The position numbers were made by a program, and so were the translations under genes. A stretch of DNA of 64,000 nucleotides, from the NCBI GenBank assembly GCA_002118135.1, contig BDIU01000253.1, positions 248,001 to 312,000 on the forward strand, written 5' to 3'. The DNA is from Trebouxia sp. TZW2008. Taxonomy: Eukaryota > Chlorophyta > Trebouxiophyceae > Trebouxiales > Trebouxiaceae. Positions 44,999 to 56,300 of the stretch are shown piece after piece. The notes beneath the pieces were generated by a model that was not told the DNA's origin, did not search any database, and saw nothing but the letters and a program-made list of their open reading frames with translations. How positions within the stretch are numbered: the first letter of the stretch is position 1; each line of letters starts with the position of its first letter.

Positions 44999-47120
44999 GG
45001 TCAATGTCGGATGTAGAGCTGTCGCTGCCTTGGTCTGTTATCTTTCGACGATTGTTGTGTGAAGCTTGATCTCCTCAGCCGTGTTAAGCACGGCAAAGAC
45101 TCGCCGTGCAGGACACGGCCAAATAATTGGCCCCCCTCGTTGGCCCGAACCTGCAAGGCGAACAGCAAACCGTTAGAATACCCGCATGCGTTTCTCGCCA
45201 ATCGCAGTACTGGTCGAGAAGCAGCTGAGCTCCTTGTTCAGGAGCACTTTGCTTTGCAGATATGGCATTTACATGCTTGGGAGGCTGTGACAACACTGCA
45301 GCATGGGCTGTGCTATGGTCAAGATAGCCCTGATTCCTTGCAAGCATGGAAGCCAGCTTCTCTGCAACTGCAGTGGCAACAGTGCGCAACAGGTCACCTA
45401 TATCTCATGATCACGAGTTATCACTGCGGCGACAATCTACTCCTGTCACATGTACATGTTGAGTTGAGCAGCAGGAGCTGCAGCAGCAGCATATACTTCA
45501 CAGTACTGGTACAAGTGCCGTGGTGCATGATGCTTTCGCTGAATGTGAATTTCAGCGTGGTGTTTGCTCTGTAGCAGAAGACGGCATCTGTAGCCAATGC
45601 ACTAAGCCGGCTGAATGCATGCACCTACTCTTGCAGGCTTGCATTTGCCAGCGCTGAGAGTTTGCATCAGCTGGAGTCACCAGCATACCCTGCAGCCTAC
45701 TACCAAGATTCTGGGTTTAACGTAACCTGACTTGTCTGTAATGTCTATGTAGTATAGTTGCAGTGGCATGGTCTATCTGCCGTCCTCCTAGTTGTGCAGC
45801 TCAGCTTTAGTGACGAGCTGATGAAAGAGCGCACAATAGCAGCAGTCAATTTGCAGAACCCAGCGCGGCTTGTCTACAAATGTAGCTCTCAAGATGGCGC
45901 TGAAGCTCTTCTGTGCAAGCGCTTGAGCATCTGTTCCCAGAAGTATAGTATAGAATGCCTCAGCTTTGTGTGTACAGTCGTGACAAGAGGCAGGTAGGAA
46001 GCACGTGACATTGCCGGCAAAGTTGACACAACCAGGCGTAGTCTTGGAAAAATTGGTCAGACCAGAGATGTGTGCTTGTGTTTGCAGGATCATGCAATTT
46101 GAGCAATTCAGACAATGAGCAGGGCAGAGCATCTTGGCCCTTTACCATGCGATTACCTGTTGCCAGCAGTTTGCAGACAGCAGCTGTGCAACAGCCTTGA
46201 CCAAGGCAGCCTGGCTTCAACACCTACTTGACATCTCACAGGCATGTTCAAGTGTGATAGACGGCTGATGGCAAGCAAACACAGCCAGCGGCTCACATGC
46301 TGCAACCCACATCAAGATACACTGTTTGCAGATTGTCAACGCTCCAAATGCTTTTGAGAGACTGAGCAATAGTGCATGCGAGTGTGTGTGTTGTGCATGC
46401 AGTTTGCACAATGACCATCTAGAGTACCATGCATGCAGCTCATGCCATGTACTCAATTGAGCTTTGCAACAAATCATCTGAGCCTGCTGTTTGTTGGAAT
46501 GCTGTACATGCACCTCAGTTTTGATTGAAATTTTGAACATGTTAAGAGTGCTGTGTGTGACAATTAGTGTAAGACTATCGACAGTAGCAACATCTGGGCC
46601 CAATGGCGTGTTGTGTGGACGCATGCAGACTGTCCATGCCTGAGAGCTTAAACTTGTAACGAGCTCACGCACTACGCAGTGATGCTCCTTGTGCAGCACA
46701 CAGTGAATGGTATTTTTGCTGCAAGGAGCAGTATGCATGAGCAGTTCATTGCCAGCACATGCATACTCAGTATTGACCTTGGTGGAGTAGTGCTGGCCTT
46801 CAAGTCCAGCAGTGTCAAGCAAGTGTCCAAGCTAAATCAGGACGTGAAATTGAAGCAAGAAATAATGAGAAGTTTCACACACAAAAGATTACGAGACATG
46901 CCCCTGCTGACACGACTTTGCTGGCCAGGCATGCCCTGGTTTCGGAGCAGAATGGCGGCCGTGTCCAGCCTGCAGTGGCAGTGTCGAGCACGGCTATCGA
47001 ATCTTTGACAGAATCTTTGCATGACTTTTACACATGCGGACAGTTGCTGCCATATATCGCGCGCTGGCACGTACACTCTGAGGACACTTTCTTTCAGCTT
47101 GAGCTCTGCCTGCTGCTATC
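44999..47120. other. Region between the two NQLNPNN-motif genes, no firm gene
   Basis: About 2.1 kb. An exon-like piece at 45637-45730 (+), after a CTCTTGCAG acceptor, codes LESPAYPAAYYQDSGF and a stop, and could be the last exon of an unrecognised gene. The minus-strand stretch 45084-45389 (VATAVAEKLASMLARNQGY) also looks mildly protein-like. The 201-codon minus open frame at 46217-46822 is Cys/His/Ser-rich with no features and is probably chance. Confidence 0.35.
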
Positions 47121-47602
47121 ATGATCACGACTGCCCTCGCTGCCAGCAACGGCACCCAGATCATGGCTAGGCCCAGCCGTCTTCGCAGTCTGCCGAGGCA
47201 CAGGGTCGGCACACGCCCTGTCAAAGTCTCGCAAGTGACATACGCCAGAGTGAGTAGCAACGCCAGGCCCTATGAACTCGCATGCTGCATGTCATGATCC
47301 TCGTCGAGCTTAATTGACAACTAGAGTGGTCAACTTAAGTCAAGCATGTTGGCAGCTTGGTAACCTGCTGGTCTTGTCTTGCAGACCCCAAACGACAACC
47401 GTTCCAACCAGATGAATCCAAACAACCCTGCCTACACTGGCTCCAGGGGTGATCCGGCGGACATGATGACAACCATGCCAATCAACTGAACCCCAACAAC
47501 CCCAACTACGCTGGAGGATCTGGACATCAATCTGGTGGCAATGATGACAACAGGGCCAACCAGCTGAACCCCAACAACCCAAACTATCAGGGCGAATTTT
47601 GA
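47121..47602 (+). CDS. NQLNPNNP-repeat protein with predicted transit peptide; frame break near 47455
   Basis: Exon 1 (47121-47249) codes 43 residues rich in Arg, Ser, Thr and Ala without acids, like an organelle transit peptide. Exon 2 starts at 47385. The downstream protein has three copies of one motif: DNRSNQMNPNNPAYTGSRG, DNHANQLNPNNPNYAGG and DNRANQLNPNNPNYQGEF. Copy 1 is in the exon frame, which stops at 47489. Copies 2 and 3 are in another frame that stops at 47602. Loss of one base in the CC run at 47454-47455 would explain the switch. So this is either a sequencing or assembly error, or a truncated allele. Without the break the protein would be about 115 residues. It is related to the minus-strand gene at 44532-44998; no function is assigned. 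Confidence 0.55.
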
Positions 47603-49219
47603 AGAGGCAGAATTTGATGATCGTGGCAAGTGTTCTTTAGTTAGACTTGGCACCACATCATTGCTTGTCTGAGAAGATATCAGAAGCACTTTGTAACAGC
47701 AGCTGTAATCAATGATACAAGTTGATGGATTCGAGCTATAGCCTGCCCTGTGTAGAATTGAGTTGATGAACCTGCCTCAATGGGTTGCTGTCACTATCTG
47801 CTGATATTTTGACACTCTTAGTCTGCTGAGTCATCTTGTAAGGAGACCACTGCATTGGTTAACGCTGTTCAAAACATGCTTTGCCTTGTTTTCAACAAGC
47901 TCGCAGAATGCTTCCTGAAAAGATATCGTTTGTACCATCATAGCTGTGGGAGCTATGCAATGCATTCCTTGGTTTGCCGACGCACTGCTGCATCTGGTAA
48001 TCATCACCCAGCTGTCATGACATGGGTGGCTTGTGATGCTGCAGTGTCTGCATCGCTGTAGCTTCTGTGCCCACATTCAGGCTGAACTGAACAGTGCCTT
48101 TGAAGCTTTAGTGGCTGGCGGATGACAACATTTGCAAATTGAGTAATTGATGCAGCAGTTACAGGCGCTTGCATGTAGCGTGAGAGCAGCAGCAAGGAGT
48201 GCTGCAGAGACACTTGAACAGGCTTGATTCGCTGAGCTGCCATGCTAAGTTTGACATAGCAGCTGCCCATCATCACTGTCTGCAGATGCTCAAGCTGTTG
48301 CAGAAGTTGACAATCAAAATCAGTTCCTTTGCAGTCACACCAGCCATTTGTGGAAGTGTCTGGCACAGAAAAATGGCAATGACTGTGGCTTTCAGTAGTA
48401 GCACACAGGATGTACCGCTGCTCTTGCTTTGCACTACACAAAGAGCATACCTCACTCTGCACCAGATGGGCTTCAAAGTATTTGAGAAGCAGGCCACCGA
48501 CAAGCTTGCCAAGGTGATAGGCACCGCTTCAAACGAGACAATTGCCAAGGAGACGTTTACAAAGTGTGTTAACAGTACTGGCGCCTACAAAACGACATAT
48601 GGAAGTCTTCAATGGAGGCCGTCCTGTCTGAAGCTGTCCTTGAAACTTTGGCAAGGCCTGCAAAGCTTGTGCATTACTTGTCGCAAGAACCTATGGGAGG
48701 TGTACCGTGGCTTTGACCTGGCAATCAAGCTTGGCAAACATGTTGTGCCGAGCGATATCTGTGCTGAGCAGCACAAGCATTATATGCAGCGCTGCCCAGC
48801 ATGATGTGAATTTTCCACCTCATGCATATTGCGACACGCTACATGTAACCAGCAGTTGTTCCCACCGTTGGGCTGCAACGCGCAGTGTCTTGATCACGTC
48901 ACCACCTTGTCTACCACGATCAAACGAGTGCGAAGAGCTGCAGCTGACGCGCTCAACCTTTGTTCGATGCGTACCTAGTCAGATAGGTTGACCCCCTCAT
49001 GCTGTCGGCGCTGTTTGCTCTTTGTCGCCGCATTTAGCTGCTGAGAGAGCTTCTTGAGGCTGTCAGAGGTACACGAACGAAAGATGGTCACCTGAATTGC
49101 AGTTGACGTCGCCCAGCGATCAAGATTGCGGTGCTGTAAAGCCTGTATCAAACTTTCAGTGAAGACATTAATAGAAGCTTTTTGCTAACTGATTGTTGCA
49201 CTTTGCGCAAGTCCGCAGC
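47603..49219. other. Region with one orphan open frame, gene status unclear
   Basis: Contains the 3' end of the NQLNPNNP gene and the leader of the next gene. A 201-codon plus frame (48199-48804) includes the soluble-looking part GFKVFEKQATDKLAKVIG and FDLAIKLGKHVVP, but has no family resemblance I can name. A frame of this length is near what chance allows in a window this size. Low confidence either way. Confidence 0.3.
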
Positions 49220-49701
49220 ATGAAGCAAGCTACTGCAGGATCAGGCTCAGCAGCAGACCCCAAGTACCCAGACACCGCTGCTGCCAATGCAGATTTGGAA
49301 GCTAGATTGACCGGAGGCGGACAGCATGGAGCAGGAGGTGGAGGAAGCTCGATGCCCAACGAGGCACAGGTCCGCTTGAGCTTGCATGCCTTCGTTGATG
49401 CGTGTGTACTGAGCTGCAGCTACGCTTTGTCTGAAGGGCACGTATGTCACGACGAAATGCCTGAGGCGCTGCAATTGTTACTCGGCTCGCTTCGGCATCA
49501 GTGTTCAAGCCTTTCAGGACCAACAAAGAAGTTCCAGTTTGCATGCTGCCTTTGCATGCCACAAGGTCACACAGGGGCTGCCATCAGCTGAAACTGTGGT
49601 GCCTGCAGAAAAACTATGCAGAGAACCAACGTCTTCAGGGCAGCAACAAGGATGGAGGACAGGTGGCGCCAGAGTCAAAGCCTGGTGCATACAACAAGTG
49701 A
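49220..49701 (+). CDS. Small hydrophilic Gly/Asn/Ala-rich protein
   Basis: Two exons, 49220-49369 and 49609-49701, join in phase 0 to give about 80 residues. The first half is Gly/Ala/Ser-rich (KYPDTAAANADLEARL, then a Gly-rich stretch, SSMPNEAQ). The second is charged and polar (KNYAENQRLQGSNKDGG ... PGAYNK). No cysteine or tryptophan, no membrane segment, high Gly content: the make-up of hydrophilin/LEA-type stress proteins, though no LEA motif is visible. It lacks the NQLNPNNP motif but sits in the same stretch as two other small disordered proteins. Coding is supported by matching splice phase and a sensible stop, not by a known family. Confidence 0.55.
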
Positions 49702-50362
49702 TGACTTGAGGAGAGGCTCATAAGCAACAAATGTGATGTGTGACATTAGGCTCTTGCAGCTTCAGCATGCGGGGTTCGGCAGCATCACCACTGCAATATG
49801 CTCTCCTGATACGCTTGCAACAGACACTGGTTAGCACATATTTTGCTTGCCATGTTGAGCAGGGTCTCATTGGTGTGAACCGACCCTTTGTCAACCTGGT
49901 ACAAGACCCACTTGTCCAATTGTGCAAGTGCCTTCTCTTCCTTGCGAGCATTGCGGAGCAGAAAATGCCTCTTGCTAACAAAGATGCAATTTCCTCATGC
50001 CTAGCAGAAAGCTATCATAGTGCTTGAGCTGAACAATGCATGCTACTTGCATGTGTAGCGTCAGCGTTCCATAGACCTGAAGTGTGCATCCGGCGAGAAA
50101 GCACAGAACAGACAAACCTGTCATGCTGTTTGTATACATCTTGCATACCTTGAAACAGAACCACAACCAACAGCGGCAGCATTAGCAATGTCAGACTGTT
50201 AGACTCTGCAAATATTCAGGAGTTCATTCGCTTTGCACTTCAAAATATACACATGATCTGCATCCAACTCTACAACACAACTTTTGTATTGCTGAACAAA
50301 CAACCAAATCACCAACTCTATCCTGAGCATCCTGACCTAAGTCGCACTACCTAATGTGAAAT
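49702..50362. other. Convergent 3' gap before SDA1
   Basis: Non-coding interval between the small plus-strand gene and the SDA1 stop codon. Open stretches on both strands overlap each other and show no features. Confidence 0.4.
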
Positions 50363-53300
50363 CTACTTCCTGGAGCGATCAAAGTTGCTGCCTTTGACAT
50401 GTCCTTTGAAGCCTTTGCCTTTTCTTTTACTGCTCTTGGCACGCCTATTGATCTGCCTGGCTCGAGCTGCTGCAGGCATGTTCTTGTTCTTGGCTTTCTC
50501 CCTGTTGCTGGTGCCGCCAGTCTTCTTCTTTTTCAGACCGCTGGCGGCTCCAAAACCTTCCCTGCCCTCACGACCTGCATGTGATCCATTATGTTATGCA
50601 TTGTTCAAGTATTCTCCAATAACAGCAGTAATGAATTACACATGCCACCCAAGGTGCTAAGTGTGTGTGGCACAAGTCCTATTCTGGCCAGACAGGCTTG
50701 TTTTCAGTGCCACAGTAAGGACGTCTGTTGTTCAAGTAATGCAGTCATCCCTTACTGCACTGATTGTGTGCCTATGTGTCCATATTTGCAGCTCCAGCTG
50801 TGATTGTGCTTGCTTGCACGTATTGGCAATCAAGGACAGAGATAGTCTGCTTTGCTATGAATTAGCGTTTGGCATAGCAAAATGTTGCAGTGTGCAGCAG
50901 CAACACAGGCTTGTGCCAGTCCCTTATGCAATAGACAGCAACTCTATGCTTGTTCCTACTCCTAGGTCAAGAATTTGCGAGCAAACCACCTCAAAACCTT
51001 GCAGAGCAACTGTGAAGCACGACCACTTACCTTCAAGGACAGACTGCATGCGCTCTTCCTTGGTCTTGCGCCTCTTATGGCGGCCTTGCAGATCCTCGCC
51101 TGCCACTCTTGCCTCACTCACCACATTCAGACCATCCTGAAACATAACAAAACTAGTGATCATCCAAGCCATCAGCAGCAGTCAAAGCTGTCACATTATC
51201 AAGGTCCAACAGGCAAAATGCAGACAGGAGGCTACTCATGCGTTACAATAACTTCTGCATGGCATGCGTAGGTACACCACTTGCAGCACTGGGCATACAC
51301 AATAGCAAGATGTTCCAGCATACACATCTCAGCTGCATGATTGCTGACAGGCTGATCTGCAAGGGACACATGATGCAGCAGGCTGATCACAGCTGACTGC
51401 ATGCAGATCACTCGACTGTACAAGTCACTGCAGAAAATGACAGCAAACGTCCACATCGCATGTGCACTGCGGCTCGGCTATGTCCAGAAGCAAATGCACA
51501 TTGCAGGTTCACTTTCTGTGATGGGACTCAAATGATGATGACAGCAAGCATGCAAGACATACCTTGAACTGCAAGGCAGCCTCTGCTTCTTCTTCTGCCT
51601 GTGCCTCTCGCCTGGCCCTCTTGCTCTTTGTGGTCTTCAGCCCGAACTTCTGCATCGTATTGTTCACAGCTTGCCTGCAATGAAAGCAAACCCTTGTACA
51701 AAATACAAGCTACTGCTTAATGTACGAGCAAGCAGACAGCCATAAGCCCGTGGTGATGCTTGCTAGCGGTGACTTTTAGCCTAATCTGCTGCATTCTATT
51801 GTTCTCTGCAAGAAAATGCATTGCTGTTGTCAGTGAACTCAGTAAGGGACTTGCAAAGCAAGTTCGAGCTGATATTGAAATTGCACTTTGCCAATGTCAT
51901 GTAGTGACTCATTTGGCAAGTGCTACTGGCAAAGCTGACCTGTGTCTGAGCTGCTTGATGCGCTCAAAGTCCTCTGCAGTCAGCACCCTGCCCCATTCAA
52001 TGGGCACCCCTGCCTGCCCATTCTGCCCATTAGCTTCAGCCTGAGCCCCTTTCGCTGCTGCCAGTTGCCTTTTGAGAGTCTGCAGGCTGTCAGCACCAGG
52101 CTCCAGCTTAGGCTTTTGCCTTGCGGCTTTCCTTGCTTCCTGTTCCTCTTCTGCATCACTGTGTTGAAGCTCCTGCTCTTGCTCTTCTTGGTCTAACTCT
52201 GCATGTTGCAAGAGTGTTTGCGCGGCCGAAGCTGACAAGGCGTTGAAGAGCAGCAAAACCACATTGGAATTGCGCAAAAGATAAACAATGGGTTTTGACC
52301 CAAAACCAACATAGATCACACATGAGATGGCTCACCCCTGTCAGAAGATGCTTGTGCCTCTTCATCTTCTTCTTCTCCATTGTCCGAGCTATTGTTAGAG
52401 ACGCCTGCTGTCTCAGCAGCTGCTTCAAGTGTTGAGTCACGCTCTTGATCTGAAATTTCTGATTGCCCAACCTCGTCTTCTAGCTCCTGCTGCAAGTCCT
52501 CCTCTTCCTCAGATGATGCATGCAGGTTCTGAGCACCCTCAGCATCATCTGATTCAGCAGCTTCTGCGTCAGCATCATCTGAGTCAAGCTGATCTGACTC
52601 AGCAGCATCTGACTCATCCTGACCTGACTCAGGAGCGTTTGACTCATCACGGTCTGATGCAGCAGCAGCAGCAAGTTCCAAATCAGCATGAAGCACTCCA
52701 TCTGCAGCTGCAACATCTGTGGGTTCTGAAACAGCATCTGAGTCTGCGTCTGAGTCATCAGCTGAATCTGCCTCTGACTCAGCAGCTGAGCTGGCCAGCT
52801 CAAGCTCTGAGTCAGCGTCTGAGTCATCAAGCTCTGCATCTGAGTCATTACCTCTGAGTTCTGCTGCCTCTAGCAAATCAGCGCCCACTACACGATCCTG
52901 CACTCTCAGACCAGACAGCAACTTTCACCATATATGCCACATGCGGAATGCATGATGGTGCAATGGGTACATGACCGAATGCAATGTTGTGCCACAGCAT
53001 GCTTTGTACGAACTCCGTAGACTGGGGACGGTAGGATGAACGTGGATGAGCACAATCACAGCATGGTAGCGATGCAACACGGCGTACCACCATGTGTCTA
53101 GCACCCAGATTGCATTGCAACATGGCAGTGCTGTGCAAATGTTTCAGGCCAACAGCACCTGCGTAATGCAGTAGTCGGGTATGTTGGGCAACATTCATAT
53201 CAGCCACATGCCTTGAGCCGACCCTGCTTGCCCACAGCAGTCAGCGGTTGGCCTTGCAGCAACATCAAGGCACTTCAGCAAATCCTCCTCCTTCTCTCTT

Positions 53301-56300
53301 GTTGTTTCCTGTTAGATGCAAGTGCTCATCAGGAGGCGCATAGGCTTATACTTACCCTGATCTGCCCAGCACCGTACTGTACAGGTCGTGCTTCCAGGTC
53401 TGCTCCCCTGCCCCTGTCCTTCTTCTCCAGCATGTACGGCGCAATCTCTCTGAACAAGCTGATCAAAGATCTAGCTGCCGAGGCCACTGCCTTCTCTTTG
53501 TACTTCTTGTATGCAGTCAAGTCCTGCACAATACATGACACAATGAGACAAAGCTTGTAATGTCAAGGTGCAGGCAAATTCTATGCATCGTTTGTCAGTG
53601 TCTGCATCAAAGTGTGTGGCTATCTCTGAACGACTGATCAGAGACCTAGCCGCAGAAGCCACTGCATTCTCCTTGTCTTTCTTGTATGCAGGAAAGCCCT
53701 GCATAATGACGTACTACCATGAACAACATTGCACCGGGGCGCTTTGTTATGGGACACCTAATCAAGCATGAAGCTGAAGAAAGCACCAAGCAAAAGCTGG
53801 TCAGATCTGACAGAAGCAATCGCAGGTTGCTGCCTTCCAAATAGGTGACGCAAAGACAAATTGGAGCAATGGAGGCTCAGGCTCCGACCATGATTAGGAA
53901 ATGCATGTGCATCCCACATCAATGCAGTTGACCATAAAGCTGCTCCAGAACTGGTGCAAACTACTGATATCATGCAGGTTCTACGGCGCTACCAGAACAG
54001 GTCAAGGAAGCAGTATCGACAGCACAAAACATCGACTTCAGATGCTCAGCAGGAGACCAGGGCTTTGATGGTAACAAACACTGGCACAAGCATTTCAACA
54101 GCCTCTTGGATACTGAAAAGCGTTGCAAGGAGAGCGCACCAAGAGAACTTCCTGGCTCATGATGAGGGGCATGCGCATGCAGATCTCCCGCACAGTCTTT
54201 AACCCCACCGTGATCTCCTCTGGCCGAGCTCTGTCATGCACAAACTGATTGCATAGGTGCCGCACTACGGGCTGCAGCCACTCAGGGGGCACCAAGTCAT
54301 GGCAAGCCTGCAACAACATCCAGCTCACAATCAGTTGACAGTGACCTGTCATGGACACTGTGACTGGCAGCTGATGTTGCCTGAAAAAGTCACGGTGAAC
54401 AGTGGACAACAGCACTCAGGGAGCACCAAGTCATGGCAAGCCTGTTCACACTACATAGCCTGCATTTGACTGACAGCAAACACTGAGGTGAATAGAGGTG
54501 GGCAGTAATTCAGATGGTGTAAAGTTCAGCAATAGGAGGATTGCAGTAAACAGATGCTTGGCAACCAGAAGGACGGAGCCTCGGCAACAATCATAGCTAG
54601 AACGCAAAACAAAATACTTCAATGCTGAAGAGCAGATACAGTTGAGTCATCACCTGAACGGTGTGTTGACTGCTCAGTTGGACACATCTATACCTAGTTT
54701 ATGCAGGCAGGCTTGACAGCTAATGTGCCAGCTCACTTGGTCTGATGCGAACAGAACATATATGGGGCATAACGCGTTACTGCCAAGTCATGACTGAGAT
54801 GTCACTTTTCAGATGCATGATCTATGCACAAGGCATACATGCATTGTTGGCGTACCCTGATGAGTGCTGCCAAACATGTGTGACATCTCTCTGCCTAGGC
54901 TGAACCAGGTTGAGATAGGAGGCATGGTACTTCTCATTCATGAGCAGCTTACGCACACCAATGACGCAGGCTGTGACATCCCTCTGCCTGGAGCACAAGA
55001 TTCAGCACAAGGGGCTTACCATTATCAGCGCTGCCAAGACAAGTATCACACCTCTCTGTCTTGGCTGAACCACTTGGAGGTAGGGTGCACATTTGGCTCC
55101 CAGATCATGTATGACATTTGGCTATCTTGAGTATTTAGCACCACTGGCTTACCATGATGAGTGCTGCCAAGACATGCGTGACGTCTCTCTGCCTGGGCTG
55201 CACCAGATTGAGGTAGGATGCATAGTACTTCTCGTCCATGAGCAGCTTATGCACACCAATCACCCGGGCTGTCACAGTGATCATGGCCAAGCGAGTCTCC
55301 CAGGTTTCCTTCTTGTAGCGCACATTCAGCTGCGTGAACAGCTTCTCTGCAAATGTCTGCAAAACAAGGCAGGGAGCTGTGTCAATTGGATGTGGTGAGC
55401 AGCTTGACAGTATCCATTATGAATGTCATCCAGCTACATCAAGAGCTTCTCTCAGAAACGTTCGCAAGAAGGACCAATCTGTCAGCTGTTCGTCAATTGG
55501 ATTGAGGGTGTCGGGCCCAGCTTGACAGTGCCTTTCTGACATGCTAGTCAGCTACATGAACTGAGTTTCTGCAAATGCCTGTACAAAGGGATAATCTGTC
55601 AGCCAACTGTCCACTGGCAAGGCAGGCACGTGGTGTGTGCTGCGTCATTTCAATCGAACAGCTGCCAACTCACTCGGACTCTCGCTGGTGACAAGCTGAG
55701 CAGGCCAAGCACATTCATTGAGACAGCTGCATCGTCTGGTGCTGTATGTCTCTGGCCTTGAGCCTTGTGATGGCTAGTCAACATACAAGCATGAGCATGT
55801 TGATCCTCAGATCATGTTGTTCCTGGCATGCACACACGCACATGGAAACTCCACACAAATCACAATGACAATTGTCATGCTAAGACTGCTCATTCCAACA
55901 CATGCTCTAGGTGTGTGTGGCCGAAGTCCTGTCTCGCCAGGCAGGCTTGTTCTGTGCGACTTTGGAGGGATGTCTGATAACTCCATACAAATCATAGCTC
56001 ACAAATTTTAGGTCATACATCATACCTGGGGGTCATTGAGCAGCTGCACCGCAGCAAAGCTATCATGTGGGTTTGAGTTCTCCTTGCGGGCTTGCCTCTT
56101 GACAGTGGCCATCACACGCTTCAGCTTGGCTTGCTTCTTCTTCTTGCTGGACTTGGTCCCCTGCAGTTCAGCAGGGAGATGAAATGGTGAAGGCACTGTT
56201 TTTCCAAAGACGCCAGGCATTTCCAGTCTCTGCAGGTTTTGTCAACTGGCCCTAGGGTTGCGCTGAGCGTAGGCCTGTCTGATGAATGGCGCTTGTAAGT

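Noticed and set aside
46217..46822. 201-codon minus-strand open frame
   Set aside because: Cys/His/Ser-rich chance-like composition, no domain, no splice context; length is near the chance limit for 64 kb in six frames.
48199..48804. 201-codon plus-strand open frame
   Set aside because: No recognisable family and no start context; kept only as a low-confidence remark.
52429..52955. Long plus-strand open frames (Gln/His/Leu-rich and Ser/Glu/Ala-rich)
   Set aside because: They are antisense shadows of the acidic Asp/Glu/Ser tract of SDA1 exon 10.
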